Assembly: GCA_937995645.1 (NCBI GenBank)
Contig: CALKJP010000192.1
Coordinates: 1-32,984, forward strand
Reading direction: 5' to 3'
Source: an uncultured Bacteroidia bacterium
Lineage (GTDB): Bacteria; Bacteroidota; Bacteroidia; JACCXN01
DNA length: 32,984 nt
Made by a program: the position numbers and the translations under genes. Below are positions 7,669-16,693 of this stretch, one piece after another. Below the pieces are notes generated by a model, which was given only the letters and a program-made list of their open reading frames with translations, was not told the origin of the DNA and did not search any database. Within the stretch, counting starts at the first letter, position 1. Every line of letters begins with the position of its first letter.

Positions 7669-8566
7669 GTATCATGTTCCCGTTCTTTTACATGAATGTA
7701 TAGAGGGTTTAAAAATAAATCCTGACGGAAAGTATGTTGATGTAACATTTGGAGGAGGCGGTCATTCGCGCGAGATAATGAAGCATTTGAAAAATGGCGA
7801 ATTGTATGGATTTGACAGAGATGAAGATGCTAAAAAAAACGCACTGGCAGATGAGCGATTTACCTTCATCTCTGAAACGTTTTCAAATCTTCGGAAAATG
7901 TTAAAGCTCTACAACGCTGTTCCTGTTGATGGAATATTGGCTGATTTAGGAGTTTCATCGCATCAGTTTGATGTAGCAGAAAGAGGTTTCTCTATTCGCT
8001 TTGATGCAAGTTTGGATATGCGAATGAACAGAAAAAAAGGACAAACGGCAGCAGATATTTTAAATAATTACGATGAGCAGGAATTAAAACGATTGTTTTT
8101 TGAATACGGTGAATTATATAATGCAGGAAGAATAGCCTCAAAAATAGTACAGGCAAGAGCAGTGCAAAAGATTGAAACGGTAAGTCAGTTGAAAGAATTG
8201 CTTGCGCCTATGGCATTTAAACCCAAAGAGCATCAGTTTTTTGCAAAATTATTTCAGGCATTAAGAATAGAAGTAAATAACGAAGTAGAAGAATTGAAAT
8301 CGATGTTGCAACAAAGTTTAGAAGTATTAAAAAAAGGAGGAAGACTGGTAGTTATTTCCTATCATTCTATTGAAGACAGATATGTGAAGAATTTTATGAA
8401 GTCAGGAAATTTTGATGGAGTGATTGAAAAAGATTTTTATGGAAATGCACAAGTACCATTTAAACTTATAAATACAAAACCAATTCTTCCCAAGGAAGAA
8501 GAGATACAAGAGAATAACCGCGCACGAAGCGCAAAACTAAGAATAGCAGAAAAAATCATTGATTGA
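7661..8566 (+). CDS. rsmH: 16S rRNA (cytosine-1402-N4) methyltransferase RsmH
   Basis: Methylates N4 of C1402 in the 16S rRNA decoding centre, using S-adenosylmethionine. The 301 residues begin HVPVLLHECIEGL, followed by the SAM-binding loop VDVTFGGGGHS. Further family motifs are ILADLGVSSHQFD, ERGFSIRFDASLDMRM, ELKRLFFEYGE, and FQALRIEVNNEVEEL, with VISYHSIEDRYVKNF near the C-terminus. The length is normal. It overlaps mraZ and is followed by ftsL after 3 bases, so it is translated as part of the dcw operon. Also known as mraW. Confidence 0.96.
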   Translation: MSKYHVPVLLHECIEGLKINPDGKYVDVTFGGGGHSREIMKHLKNGELYGFDRDEDAKKNALADERFTFISETFSNLRKMLKLYNAVPVDGILADLGVSSHQFDVAERGFSIRFDASLDMRMNRKKGQTAADILNNYDEQELKRLFFEYGELYNAGRIASKIVQARAVQKIETVSQLKELLAPMAFKPKEHQFFAKLFQALRIEVNNEVEELKSMLQQSLEVLKKGGRLVVISYHSIEDRYVKNFMKSGNFDGVIEKDFYGNAQVPFKLINTKPILPKEEEIQENNRARSAKLRIAEKIID

Positions 8567-8569
8567 TCA

Positions 8570-8959
8570 ATGAATAAATTTAAAGAGAAGCCAAAAGAAA
8601 ATAAGGCAAAAGATACAAGTAAAGCAACATCGGGAGTATTTAAACTTCTAAGTGATATTGTTACCGGCAATATTTTTACCAGAGAAAGTGTAATAAAAAC
8701 AGTTCCTTACTTTTTGTTCCTCTCATTTCTGGCTATTGTTTACATAAGCAATGGCTATTATGCAGAAGACACGGTAAGGGCATTGAACAATGTGAATAAT
8801 GAATTAAAAGAGTTAAGCTCTGAATATATAAGTACTAAATCAGAACTCATGTTTAGGAGTAAGCAGTCTGAAGTTGCAAGAGCATTAGAGCCTTATGGCA
8901 TTAAAGAATCTGTTACTCCGCCCAAAAAAATAATCGTAAGTAAAAAAGATAACGAATAG
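8570..8959 (+). CDS. ftsL: Cell division protein FtsL (Bacteroidota FtsL-like)
   Basis: A 129-residue bitopic membrane protein in the ftsL position between rsmH and ftsI. A Lys-rich cytoplasmic tail of about 40 residues precedes one membrane segment near residues 46-63 (YFLFLSFLAIVYISNGYY). The periplasmic part is a coiled coil (VRALNNVNNELKELSSEYIS). FtsL pairs with FtsB and FtsQ and helps to activate the FtsWI synthase. Sequence conservation is low in this family, so the call rests on topology and position. Its stop codon shares one base with the ftsI GTG start. Confidence 0.8.
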   Translation: MNKFKEKPKENKAKDTSKATSGVFKLLSDIVTGNIFTRESVIKTVPYFLFLSFLAIVYISNGYYAEDTVRALNNVNNELKELSSEYISTKSELMFRSKQSEVARALEPYGIKESVTPPKKIIVSKKDNE

Positions 8960-11061
8960 TGGATATTAAGCGCGACATATTAAAGCGAGTGTACTTAATG
9001 TACGGTTTTTTCCTACTGTTTGGAATTGCCATATTGGTACAGGTATTCCGTATTCAGGTTGTTCAGGGGCAATATTGGATTGCCATGGCAGAATCGCAAA
9101 CACTGGCATATAAAAACATAGATGCTTTGCGTGGAAATATTTTTGCTGATGACGGAAGCCTTTTAGCAACCTCTCTTCCAACGTATGAGATTAGGATGGA
9201 TTTAAAAGCAGAAGCATTAACTGATGATGTGTTTAAAAAAGGTATAGATTCATTGGCTATAGAATTAAGCAACTTATTTAAAGATAAATCGGCAAGAGAA
9301 TATAAGCTGGAGCTGGAGCGTGCTCGCAAAGCAGGTGAGCGCTATCATTTAATTAAACGCAGAGTAACATATCTGGAACTGAAAAAGCTTCGCGAATTTC
9401 CAATTTTCAGAAAAGGAAGATATAAAGGCGGATTTTTATATGTTCAAAAAAACGAACGTGCTCGACCATTTAAAATTTTAGCAGCCAGAACAATCGGTTA
9501 TGATCGTGAAGGTCAAAAACCGGTTGGTTTAGAAGGAGCCTATGATAAAGTATTAAGAGGAACAAGCGGAAAACGACTGATGCAAAAAATAGCCGGCGGA
9601 GTTTGGATGCCGGTAAACGATGAAAATGAAGTTGAACCGGAAGATGGAGCAGATTTATACACCTCTATTGATATTAATATTCAAGATGTAGCAGAGCATG
9701 CACTGATGAAACAATTAATAAAACATAATTCTGATCATGGCTGTGTTGTGCTGATGGAAGTCGAAACAGGATTGGTAAAAGCGATAGCAAATTTGTCACG
9801 CAATCCTGATGGTACTTATTCAGAAAACTATAATTATGCAATAGGAGAAAGTACCGAGCCGGGATCAACATTTAAACTGATTTCCTTAGTTGCTGCTATG
9901 GAAGATGGTTATTTAGATTTAGACGATTCGGTTGATACACAAGGTGGACAGGTTCAGTTTTATGATCGTGTAATGAAAGATTCGCACGAAGGAGGATATG
10001 GTAAAATTTCTGTACAGCGAGTTTTTGAAGTTTCATCTAATGTTGGAACATCAAAATTAATTCAGAAATTTTATGGGAAAAATCCACAACAGTTTATCGA
10101 CCGTATTTATAAATTTAATATTCATAAACCGCTTGATTTAGAAATTTCAGGCGAAGCCGCACCACGTATTAAAAAGCCAAAAGATAAAGACTGGTATGGA
10201 ACTACCCTTCCTTGGATGTCAATTGGATACGAAAGCCGATTAACCCCCTTACAGATTCTTACATTTTATAATGCAATAGCAAATAACGGAAAAATGATAA
10301 AACCCATTTTTGTAAAAGAAATTCGCAAGCATGGACGATTAATAAAGAAAATGCCTGTTCAGGTAATTTCAGAATCTATATGCTCTAAAGAAACCGTAAA
10401 AAAAGCACAAAAAATGCTGGAGGGAGTGGTTGAAAACGGAACAGCTTCTAACCTTAAAAATGCTACTTATAAAATAGCCGGAAAAACAGGCACAGCACAA
10501 ATAGCTAACGATAAATATGGTTATAAATACGAATCAAAAGTAAGCTATCAGGCATCTTTTTGCGGATATTTTCCGGCTGATAATCCAAAATACAGTTGCA
10601 TAGTAGTTGTAAATGCTCCCTCTAATAATGTTTATTATGGTAATCTGGTAGCCGGACCAATTTTTAAAGAGATTGCAGATAAAGTTTATGCAACCAACTT
10701 AAAAATTCATCCTCCGCTTTCAATTGAAAAAAATCTTGCAGTAACGCCGATATCAAAAAACGGAAGCAAAGAAGATTTGCTTGTAGTACTAAATAAACTT
10801 AATGTGAAAGCACATGGAAGAGTAAACGAAAATTGGGTTAAGACAAATGCCAAAGAAAATGAAATTGAAATTCAGAATTTGACAATTACATCAGGAGTTA
10901 TTCCAAATGTTATTGGCATGAGCTTAAAAGATGCTGTTTATATTCTTGAAAATAAAGGATTATTAGTAAAGGTTGTAGGTAAAGGTGTGATTAAAAATCA
11001 ATCTATTCCACCGGGGCAGTCTGTGCAAAAAGGAAATATAATAATACTGGAACTTGCTTAA
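8959..11061 (+). CDS. ftsI: Septal peptidoglycan transpeptidase FtsI (PBP3) with PASTA domain
   Basis: A class B penicillin-binding protein that cross-links septal peptidoglycan with FtsW; 700 residues, starting at a GTG that overlaps the ftsL stop. One N-terminal membrane anchor lies near residues 12-32 (VYLMYGFFLLFGIAILVQVF), followed by the dimerisation/linker domain with RGNIFADDGSLLATS. Catalytic motifs are SxxK as S303-T-F-K306 (acylated serine S303), SxN as S359-S-N361, and KTGT at 509-512. One C-terminal PASTA domain follows at about 645-700 (IPNVIGMSLKDAVYILENKG). PASTA-tailed FtsI is usual in Bacteroidota and absent from E. coli FtsI. Confidence 0.96.
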   Translation: MDIKRDILKRVYLMYGFFLLFGIAILVQVFRIQVVQGQYWIAMAESQTLAYKNIDALRGNIFADDGSLLATSLPTYEIRMDLKAEALTDDVFKKGIDSLAIELSNLFKDKSAREYKLELERARKAGERYHLIKRRVTYLELKKLREFPIFRKGRYKGGFLYVQKNERARPFKILAARTIGYDREGQKPVGLEGAYDKVLRGTSGKRLMQKIAGGVWMPVNDENEVEPEDGADLYTSIDINIQDVAEHALMKQLIKHNSDHGCVVLMEVETGLVKAIANLSRNPDGTYSENYNYAIGESTEPGSTFKLISLVAAMEDGYLDLDDSVDTQGGQVQFYDRVMKDSHEGGYGKISVQRVFEVSSNVGTSKLIQKFYGKNPQQFIDRIYKFNIHKPLDLEISGEAAPRIKKPKDKDWYGTTLPWMSIGYESRLTPLQILTFYNAIANNGKMIKPIFVKEIRKHGRLIKKMPVQVISESICSKETVKKAQKMLEGVVENGTASNLKNATYKIAGKTGTAQIANDKYGYKYESKVSYQASFCGYFPADNPKYSCIVVVNAPSNNVYYGNLVAGPIFKEIADKVYATNLKIHPPLSIEKNLAVTPISKNGSKEDLLVVLNKLNVKAHGRVNENWVKTNAKENEIEIQNLTITSGVIPNVIGMSLKDAVYILENKGLLVKVVGKGVIKNQSIPPGQSVQKGNIIILELA

Positions 11062-11066
11062 TCTTA

Positions 11067-12533
11067 ATGAAGTTACTTAAAGACATATTATACAAAACAG
11101 GATTGCTTGAAGTATCAGGTTCTACACACATTGCCATAAACGATGTGCACACTGATTCAAGAACTGTTAAAAATTATTCATTATTTGTTGCCATTAAGGG
11201 GACACAAACCGATGGACATGCATTTATAGCAAAAGCTATTGAAAATGGGGCTATTGCTATAGTGTGTGAAGAATTTCCGGTAGAATTAAATGAAAATATT
11301 ACCTATGTAAAAGTTAAAGATTCTACTGCTGCATTGGGCTATATAGCTTCCAATTTCTATGATAATCCTTCATCACAATTAACCCTTGTTGGTGTAACCG
11401 GAACAAATGGAAAAACAACAACAGTTACATTGTTGTTTAATTTATTCAAGTTGTTGGGTTATAAATGCGGATTAATTTCCACCATAAAATATAAAATAGA
11501 TAATCAAGAAATAATTTCTACACATACTACTCCTAATGCAATTCAAATGAATAAGTTATTACGACAAATGGTTGATGCAGGATGTAAGTATTGTTTTACG
11601 GAAGTGAGTTCACATTCAGTGGTACAACATCGAATTACCGGTTTAGAATTTAAAGTAGCCATTTTCTCAAATATTACTCATGATCATTTAGATTATCACG
11701 GCACATTTGATAATTATATAAAAGCTAAAAAAGGTTTTTTTGATATGCTTAGTTCCAATGCTTTTGCTTTGGTAAACCGAGATGATAAGAATGCTTGGAT
11801 AATGCTGCAAAATACAAAAGCTGTAAAAAAAACATATAGCATACTTGCCGATGCTGATTTTAAAGCAAAAGTTATTGAAAGCCATCTAACCGGATTAGTT
11901 TTAAATATAGATGGTCAGGAAGTATGGACAAAGCTGATTGGAAGATTTAATGCATACAATGTACTTGCTGTTTATTCTTGTGCAATGCTTTTAAAACAAG
12001 ATAAAATAAAAGTTTTAACAGCAATCAGTAATCTTAATTCGGTAGAAGGAAGATTTCAGTATGTAAAATCAAAAAATAATATTACGGCTGTTATTGATTA
12101 TGCTCACACTCCCGATGCATTGCTAAATGTTTTAAAAACAATAAAAGAGATTGTATCTGATAATGGAAATATAATAACAGTAATAGGTTGCGGAGGCGAC
12201 AGGGATATTCAGAAACGCCCTGAAATGGCAAGAATTGCATGTGAGTGGAGCAACAAAGTAATTCTTACCTCTGATAATCCTCGCTCAGAAGATCCGGAAA
12301 AAATTATTGAACAAATGAAAAAAGGGGTTGATATAAAAAATGCAAAAAAAACTTTAGCAATTACAGATAGAAGAGAAGCAATAAAAACTGCCTGTACATT
12401 GGCGAATAGTGGCGACATAGTACTTATAGCCGGTAAGGGACACGAAAAATATCAAGAAATAAATGGAGTAAAATATCCTTTTGACGATGTACAGGTAGTA
12501 ACTGAAACATTTAAAACCATGGAGCTTATTTAA
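11067..12533 (+). CDS. murE: UDP-MurNAc-L-Ala-D-Glu:meso-diaminopimelate ligase MurE
   Basis: Adds the third residue of the stem peptide in the cytoplasm, using ATP. The 488 residues have the usual three domains: a UDP-binding N-terminal domain ([19 protein letters not shown]), a central ATPase with P-loop TGTNGKTTT at 111-119 and SSHSVVQHR, and a C-terminal domain. The substrate signature DNPR at 403-406, followed by SEDP, is the form that selects meso-diaminopimelate rather than lysine, so the cell wall is probably DAP-type. It follows ftsI by 5 bases and precedes mraY by 1 base. Confidence 0.96.
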   Translation: MKLLKDILYKTGLLEVSGSTHIAINDVHTDSRTVKNYSLFVAIKGTQTDGHAFIAKAIENGAIAIVCEEFPVELNENITYVKVKDSTAALGYIASNFYDNPSSQLTLVGVTGTNGKTTTVTLLFNLFKLLGYKCGLISTIKYKIDNQEIISTHTTPNAIQMNKLLRQMVDAGCKYCFTEVSSHSVVQHRITGLEFKVAIFSNITHDHLDYHGTFDNYIKAKKGFFDMLSSNAFALVNRDDKNAWIMLQNTKAVKKTYSILADADFKAKVIESHLTGLVLNIDGQEVWTKLIGRFNAYNVLAVYSCAMLLKQDKIKVLTAISNLNSVEGRFQYVKSKNNITAVIDYAHTPDALLNVLKTIKEIVSDNGNIITVIGCGGDRDIQKRPEMARIACEWSNKVILTSDNPRSEDPEKIIEQMKKGVDIKNAKKTLAITDRREAIKTACTLANSGDIVLIAGKGHEKYQEINGVKYPFDDVQVVTETFKTMELI

Positions 12534-12534
12534 T

Positions 12535-13791
12535 ATGCTGTATTATTTGTTTAAATATTTAGATAGTTTAGATATTCCCGGAACAGGAGTGTTTCAGTAC
12601 ATCTCTTTCCGATCTGCAATGGCAGTAATTGCTTCATTATTTATTACACTAATAATCGGAAAGCGTATCATTAGAATATTACAAAAAAAACAAATTGGAG
12701 AAACTGTTAGAAATCTTGGATTACAAGGTGAAAATTTAAAAGCAGGTACTCCAACTATGGGTGGAATAATTATTTTAGCAGCTATCATTGTTCCAACATT
12801 ATTATTTGCTCGTCTTGATAATATATACATTTTATTGATGTTAATTACTACCATTTGGTTAGGATTAATAGGGTTTTTAGACGATTACATCAAAGTTTTT
12901 AAAAAGAATAAAGAAGGTTTATCAGGTAGGTTTAAAGTAGTTGGCCAAGTAGGTATTGGTTTGTTAGTAGGATTAACACTTTATTTTAATGATGGAGTAG
13001 TAATAAGACAAAAAGTTCTTAACAATCCACAATTAGCCTATCAAGATGATGCAGTTTTCGAAAATGATGCATTAACCAATCAGCCTAAAAACTATCATTT
13101 AGAAGAAAATAAATCGCTTAAAACAACTATTCCATTTGTAAAAAATAACGAGTTCGATTATTCAGATTTATTAAAGTTTTTAGGCGATGATTACAAAAAA
13201 TGGGCATGGTTAATTTTTATCCCAATTGTAATTTTTATTGTTACAGCAGTTTCAAATGGAGCAAATATTACAGATGGTTTAGATGGACTTGCAACCGGAA
13301 CTTCGGCAATAATTGGCGCTACACTTGGAATCTTTGCTTATGTATCGGGTAATACCATTTTTGCAGATTACTTAAACATTATGTATATACCGAATACTGG
13401 TGAGTTAGTAGTGTTTATCGCTGCATTTGTAGGAGCTTGCGTTGGTTTTTTGTGGTATAATTCTTTTCCTGCACAAGTATTTATGGGCGATACAGGAAGT
13501 TTAGCCTTGGGAGGAATTATTGCAGTATTTGCAATTGCTATTCGTAAAGAATTATTGATTCCAATCTTATGCGGTATATTTTTAGTTGAAAATTTATCTG
13601 TAATGCTACAGGTAAGCTATTTCAAATACACTAAGAAAAAATATGGTGAAGGAAGACGCATTTTTAAAATGTCGCCCTTGCATCATCATTATCAAAAATT
13701 AGGATTGCATGAAGCTAAAATAGTTTCACGCTTTTGGATTGTAGGAATAACATTAGCCATACTAACATTTGTAACACTTAAACTACGTTAA
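12535..13791 (+). CDS. mraY: Phospho-N-acetylmuramoyl-pentapeptide-transferase MraY
   Basis: Transfers phospho-MurNAc-pentapeptide to undecaprenyl phosphate, making lipid I in the inner membrane. The polytopic protein carries the family motifs [32 protein letters not shown] (Asp pair), [28 protein letters not shown], and the MSPLHHHYQ histidine motif. At 418 residues it is about 60 longer than the E. coli enzyme. The extra length is a polar insert at about residues 155-220, between membrane segments ([18 protein letters not shown] onward). A similar enlargement occurs in other Bacteroidota MraY. Its stop overlaps the murD start. Confidence 0.96.
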   Translation: MLYYLFKYLDSLDIPGTGVFQYISFRSAMAVIASLFITLIIGKRIIRILQKKQIGETVRNLGLQGENLKAGTPTMGGIIILAAIIVPTLLFARLDNIYILLMLITTIWLGLIGFLDDYIKVFKKNKEGLSGRFKVVGQVGIGLLVGLTLYFNDGVVIRQKVLNNPQLAYQDDAVFENDALTNQPKNYHLEENKSLKTTIPFVKNNEFDYSDLLKFLGDDYKKWAWLIFIPIVIFIVTAVSNGANITDGLDGLATGTSAIIGATLGIFAYVSGNTIFADYLNIMYIPNTGELVVFIAAFVGACVGFLWYNSFPAQVFMGDTGSLALGGIIAVFAIAIRKELLIPILCGIFLVENLSVMLQVSYFKYTKKKYGEGRRIFKMSPLHHHYQKLGLHEAKIVSRFWIVGITLAILTFVTLKLR

Positions 13792-15134
13792 TGAGCACTA
13801 AGGAAAAAATAGTTGTTTTAGGAGCTCGCGAAAGCGGAACGGGAGCGGCTATTCTTGCCAAAGCTCAAGGATATGAAGTGTTTGTAAGTGATAAAGGTAA
13901 AATTGCTGATAAATTTAAAAATTTGTTGTTAAAACATCAAATAAGATTTGAAGAAGAAAAGCATACAGAAGCTGAAATTTTATCAGCATCAGAAGTAGTT
14001 AAAAGTCCGGGAATACCAGATAAATCAGATGTGGTTTTAAAATTAAAAGAAAATAAAATTCCCGTTATTTCCGAAATTGAATTTGCAGCAAGATATACTA
14101 ATGCAAAAAAAATTTGTATTACAGGAAGTAATGGAAAAACAACAACTACACTTTTAACTTATCACATTCTAAAAAAAGCAGGTTTAAATGTTGGCTTAGC
14201 AGGTAATGTCGGTAAAAGTTTTGCAGCAATGGTTGCAAACGAAAGTCATGATTACTATGTTTTAGAGTTGAGTAGTTTTCAGTTAGATAACATGTATAAG
14301 TTTAAAGCAGATATAGCAATTCTTTTAAATATTACACCAGATCATTTAGACAGGTATGAGTATAAGATGGAAAATTATGTGAATTCAAAATTCAGAATAA
14401 CTCAAAATCAAAAAACAGATGATGCATTTATATTTTGTGCAGATGATCCTGAAACAGTAAAAGCGATAAAAGATAAAAATATTATAGCAAAAAAATATCC
14501 TTTTTCAATAATACACAAATTAGAAGAAGGAGCATGGCTAAATGAAAATCAAATTAACATTAACATAAATAATAATCCGCTAACTATGACAGTAGAAGAA
14601 CTCGCTTTACAAGGCAAACACAACATTTATAATTCGATGGCTGCAGGTATTGCAAGTCGTATTCTGGATATTCGCAAAGAAATAATTCGCGAAAGTCTTT
14701 CCGATTTCGAAAATATCGAACATCGTTTAGAATATGTTGCAAAAATCAACGACATCGAATTTATTAATGATTCAAAATCAACCAATGTAAATTCAGCATG
14801 GTATGCTTTAGAAAGTTTTGATAAGCCAATCATTTGGATAGCAGGTGGTGTTGATAAAGGAAACGATTACTCTATGCTCAAAGATTTGGTTAAAGCTAAA
14901 GTAAAAGCAATTGTATGTATGGGCAAAGATAACAAAAAACTTATCAAGGCATTTAAAGATGTTGTGCCGGTAATAGAAGAAACATCATCTGCTGAAGAAG
15001 CTGTTGCTGTTGCTTATAGAATCGGTAAAAAAGGCGATGTAGTATTGCTATCACCAGCTTGTGCAAGTTTCGATTTATTCGAAAATTACGAAGACAGAGG
15101 GAATAAGTTTAAAGCAGCAGTTAAAGCATTATAA
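13791..15134 (+). CDS. murD: UDP-MurNAc-L-alanine:D-glutamate ligase MurD
   Basis: Adds D-glutamate to UDP-MurNAc-L-Ala, using ATP. The 447 residues show three domains: an N-terminal Rossmann-like domain (VVLGARESGTGAAILAKAQG), a central ATPase with ITGSNGKTTTT and ELSSFQLD, plus NITPDHLDRY, and a C-terminal domain. The linker motif NDSKSTN (residues 326-332) and GGVDKG (352-357) are intact, as is LSPACASFDLFENYEDRGNKF near the end, which holds the D-Glu contacts. The start overlaps the mraY stop by one base. The next gene, 12 bases downstream, resembles the last third of this protein. Confidence 0.96.
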   Translation: MSTKEKIVVLGARESGTGAAILAKAQGYEVFVSDKGKIADKFKNLLLKHQIRFEEEKHTEAEILSASEVVKSPGIPDKSDVVLKLKENKIPVISEIEFAARYTNAKKICITGSNGKTTTTLLTYHILKKAGLNVGLAGNVGKSFAAMVANESHDYYVLELSSFQLDNMYKFKADIAILLNITPDHLDRYEYKMENYVNSKFRITQNQKTDDAFIFCADDPETVKAIKDKNIIAKKYPFSIIHKLEEGAWLNENQINININNNPLTMTVEELALQGKHNIYNSMAAGIASRILDIRKEIIRESLSDFENIEHRLEYVAKINDIEFINDSKSTNVNSAWYALESFDKPIIWIAGGVDKGNDYSMLKDLVKAKVKAIVCMGKDNKKLIKAFKDVVPVIEETSSAEEAVAVAYRIGKKGDVVLLSPACASFDLFENYEDRGNKFKAAVKAL

Positions 15135-15146
15135 TAAATAAACTAT

Positions 15147-15545
15147 ATGGAAACTGTAAGAAGCGTTAATAATATTGATTATATGTGCGATGCTTTAGCG
15201 GATGCATCTGCCAGCGCTTCTTCTATTTCTAAAATTACAAGCAGTTTTATTTTAATAACAGATGCAAATGCTAATTGGAATAATGTTAAAGAAGTTCTAA
15301 AATCAAATTGTAAAGCATTGTTTTATATAGGTAAACCTGGTGCTCAAATTATGTTTGATTTGCGTTCTTATATTCCTTTAATAATGCAAACAGAAAATAT
15401 TGAAGAAGCAGTTTTACTCGCTTCTCAATTTAAAATAAATGGAATAAACAAAATAGTTTTTATTCCCGGAGTTGAAAATACTAATGGATTTTCAGCTCAG
15501 CAAATGATTGAAATTTTTAAAAATACAGTTAAAAATATTAAATGA
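15147..15545 (+). CDS. Stand-alone, diverged MurD C-terminal-domain paralogue (function unknown)
   Basis: A 132-residue cytoplasmic protein with no signal peptide or membrane segment, not a recognised dcw member. Hand alignment with the adjacent MurD (residues about 319-447) is co-linear over nearly its full length, with one 4-residue deletion and a 1-residue insertion and about one identity in five. VNNIDYMCD matches INDIEFIND, VKEVLKSNCKALFYIGK matches LKDLVKAKVKAIVCMGK, and YIPLIMQTENIEEAVLLA matches VVPVIEETSSAEEAVAVA. Key positions are lost: NDSKSTN becomes CDALADA, GGVDKGND is shortened to DANAN, and SPACASFD becomes IPGVENTN. The whole ATPase domain is absent, so ligase activity is very unlikely. 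The stop overlaps the ftsW ATG (ATGA), implying coupled translation. I infer a partial duplication of murD with a new, perhaps scaffolding or regulatory, role. The alternative is an unrelated Rossmann-like domain. Confidence 0.7.
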   Translation: METVRSVNNIDYMCDALADASASASSISKITSSFILITDANANWNNVKEVLKSNCKALFYIGKPGAQIMFDLRSYIPLIMQTENIEEAVLLASQFKINGINKIVFIPGVENTNGFSAQQMIEIFKNTVKNIK

Positions 15546-16693
15546 ATTGGTTTGCTAACATAAAAGGCGATCGTGTTATTTGGGTAATAGTGATACTATT
15601 GTCAGTAGTATCTATGTTGGCGGTTTATAGCTCAATTTCTACTCTTGCCTACAAGAGCGGAACAGGAAATCAAATGAGCATTTTAATAAAACATGGTATT
15701 ACGGTTTTTCTTGGATTGGTAATAATGTATTATGTGCATAAATTAAAATTTACATACTATTCAAGAATTGCTCAAATTGCATTTTGGTTAAGTATTCCAT
15801 TACTTGTTCTAACATTGATTATTGGAACAAACTTAAATGATGCCAGCAGATGGTTAGTTGTACCCGGATTAGGAATTTCGTTTCAAACATCTGATTTGGC
15901 AAAGGTTGCATTAATTATGTATGTAGCAAGAATGCTCTCTAAAAAACAAAACCAGATTAAGGATTTCAAATCAGCCTTTTTACCAATTATTTTACCAATT
16001 ATTATAATTTGCACCTTAATTCTTCCTGCAAATTTTTCTACTGCTGCATTATTATTTGCAGTTTGTTTTATATTGATGTATGTAGGACGTGTTAATTTGA
16101 AATATTTAGGAGCAATGATTGGAATTGGAATTATTGGAATATTGTTGATTATACTTGTTGGAAAATATGCTCCAGATTTGGTTCCGCGTTTTGGAACATG
16201 GGTAAGCCGTATCGAAAACTTTTCAAGTGGAAATAGTGAAGGAAATTACCAGGCTAATCAGGCCAAAATTGCTATTGCAACAGGAGGTATCACTGGAAAA
16301 GGTCCGGGCAACAGCACACAAAGAAATTTTTTACCACACCCTTATTCAGATTTTGTATATGCATTTATAATTGAAGAATACGGAATTTTTGGAGCCTTTG
16401 GAATATTATCATTATATATGCTCTTGCTTTTCCGAACAATAAAAATTGTAACAAAATCTGAAAATACTTTTGGTGGTCTGCTTGCGCTCGGGTGTGGATT
16501 ATTATTAGTATTACAAGCATTTATAAATATGGCCGTATCGGTTGGATTATTTCCTGTTACAGGTCAGCCATTACCATTAGTAAGTAAAGGGGGGACTTCT
16601 ATTTTATTTACCGGAATAGCCATTGGAATAATTTTAAGTGTAAGCAGATCAATAGAAGAAGATAAAAAAGGAGGGAAATTTGAAACAGCTTAA
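15542..16693 (+). CDS. ftsW: Lipid II polymerase FtsW (SEDS family)
   Basis: A SEDS glycosyltransferase that polymerises lipid II at the septum together with FtsI. The 383 residues form about ten membrane segments. Family landmarks are DASRWLVVPGLGISFQTSDLAK, ANFSTAALLFAVCFILMYVG, a periplasmic loop with GISNG-like GITGKGPGNSTQRNFLP followed by HPYSDFVYAFIIEEYG, and PVTGQPLPLVSKGGTS. The position between murD and murG and the FIIEEYG motif favour FtsW over RodA. The ATG overlaps the stop of the preceding small gene, and the 3' end overlaps murG by 14 bases. Confidence 0.95.
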   Translation: MNWFANIKGDRVIWVIVILLSVVSMLAVYSSISTLAYKSGTGNQMSILIKHGITVFLGLVIMYYVHKLKFTYYSRIAQIAFWLSIPLLVLTLIIGTNLNDASRWLVVPGLGISFQTSDLAKVALIMYVARMLSKKQNQIKDFKSAFLPIILPIIIICTLILPANFSTAALLFAVCFILMYVGRVNLKYLGAMIGIGIIGILLIILVGKYAPDLVPRFGTWVSRIENFSSGNSEGNYQANQAKIAIATGGITGKGPGNSTQRNFLPHPYSDFVYAFIIEEYGIFGAFGILSLYMLLLFRTIKIVTKSENTFGGLLALGCGLLLVLQAFINMAVSVGLFPVTGQPLPLVSKGGTSILFTGIAIGIILSVSRSIEEDKKGGKFETA

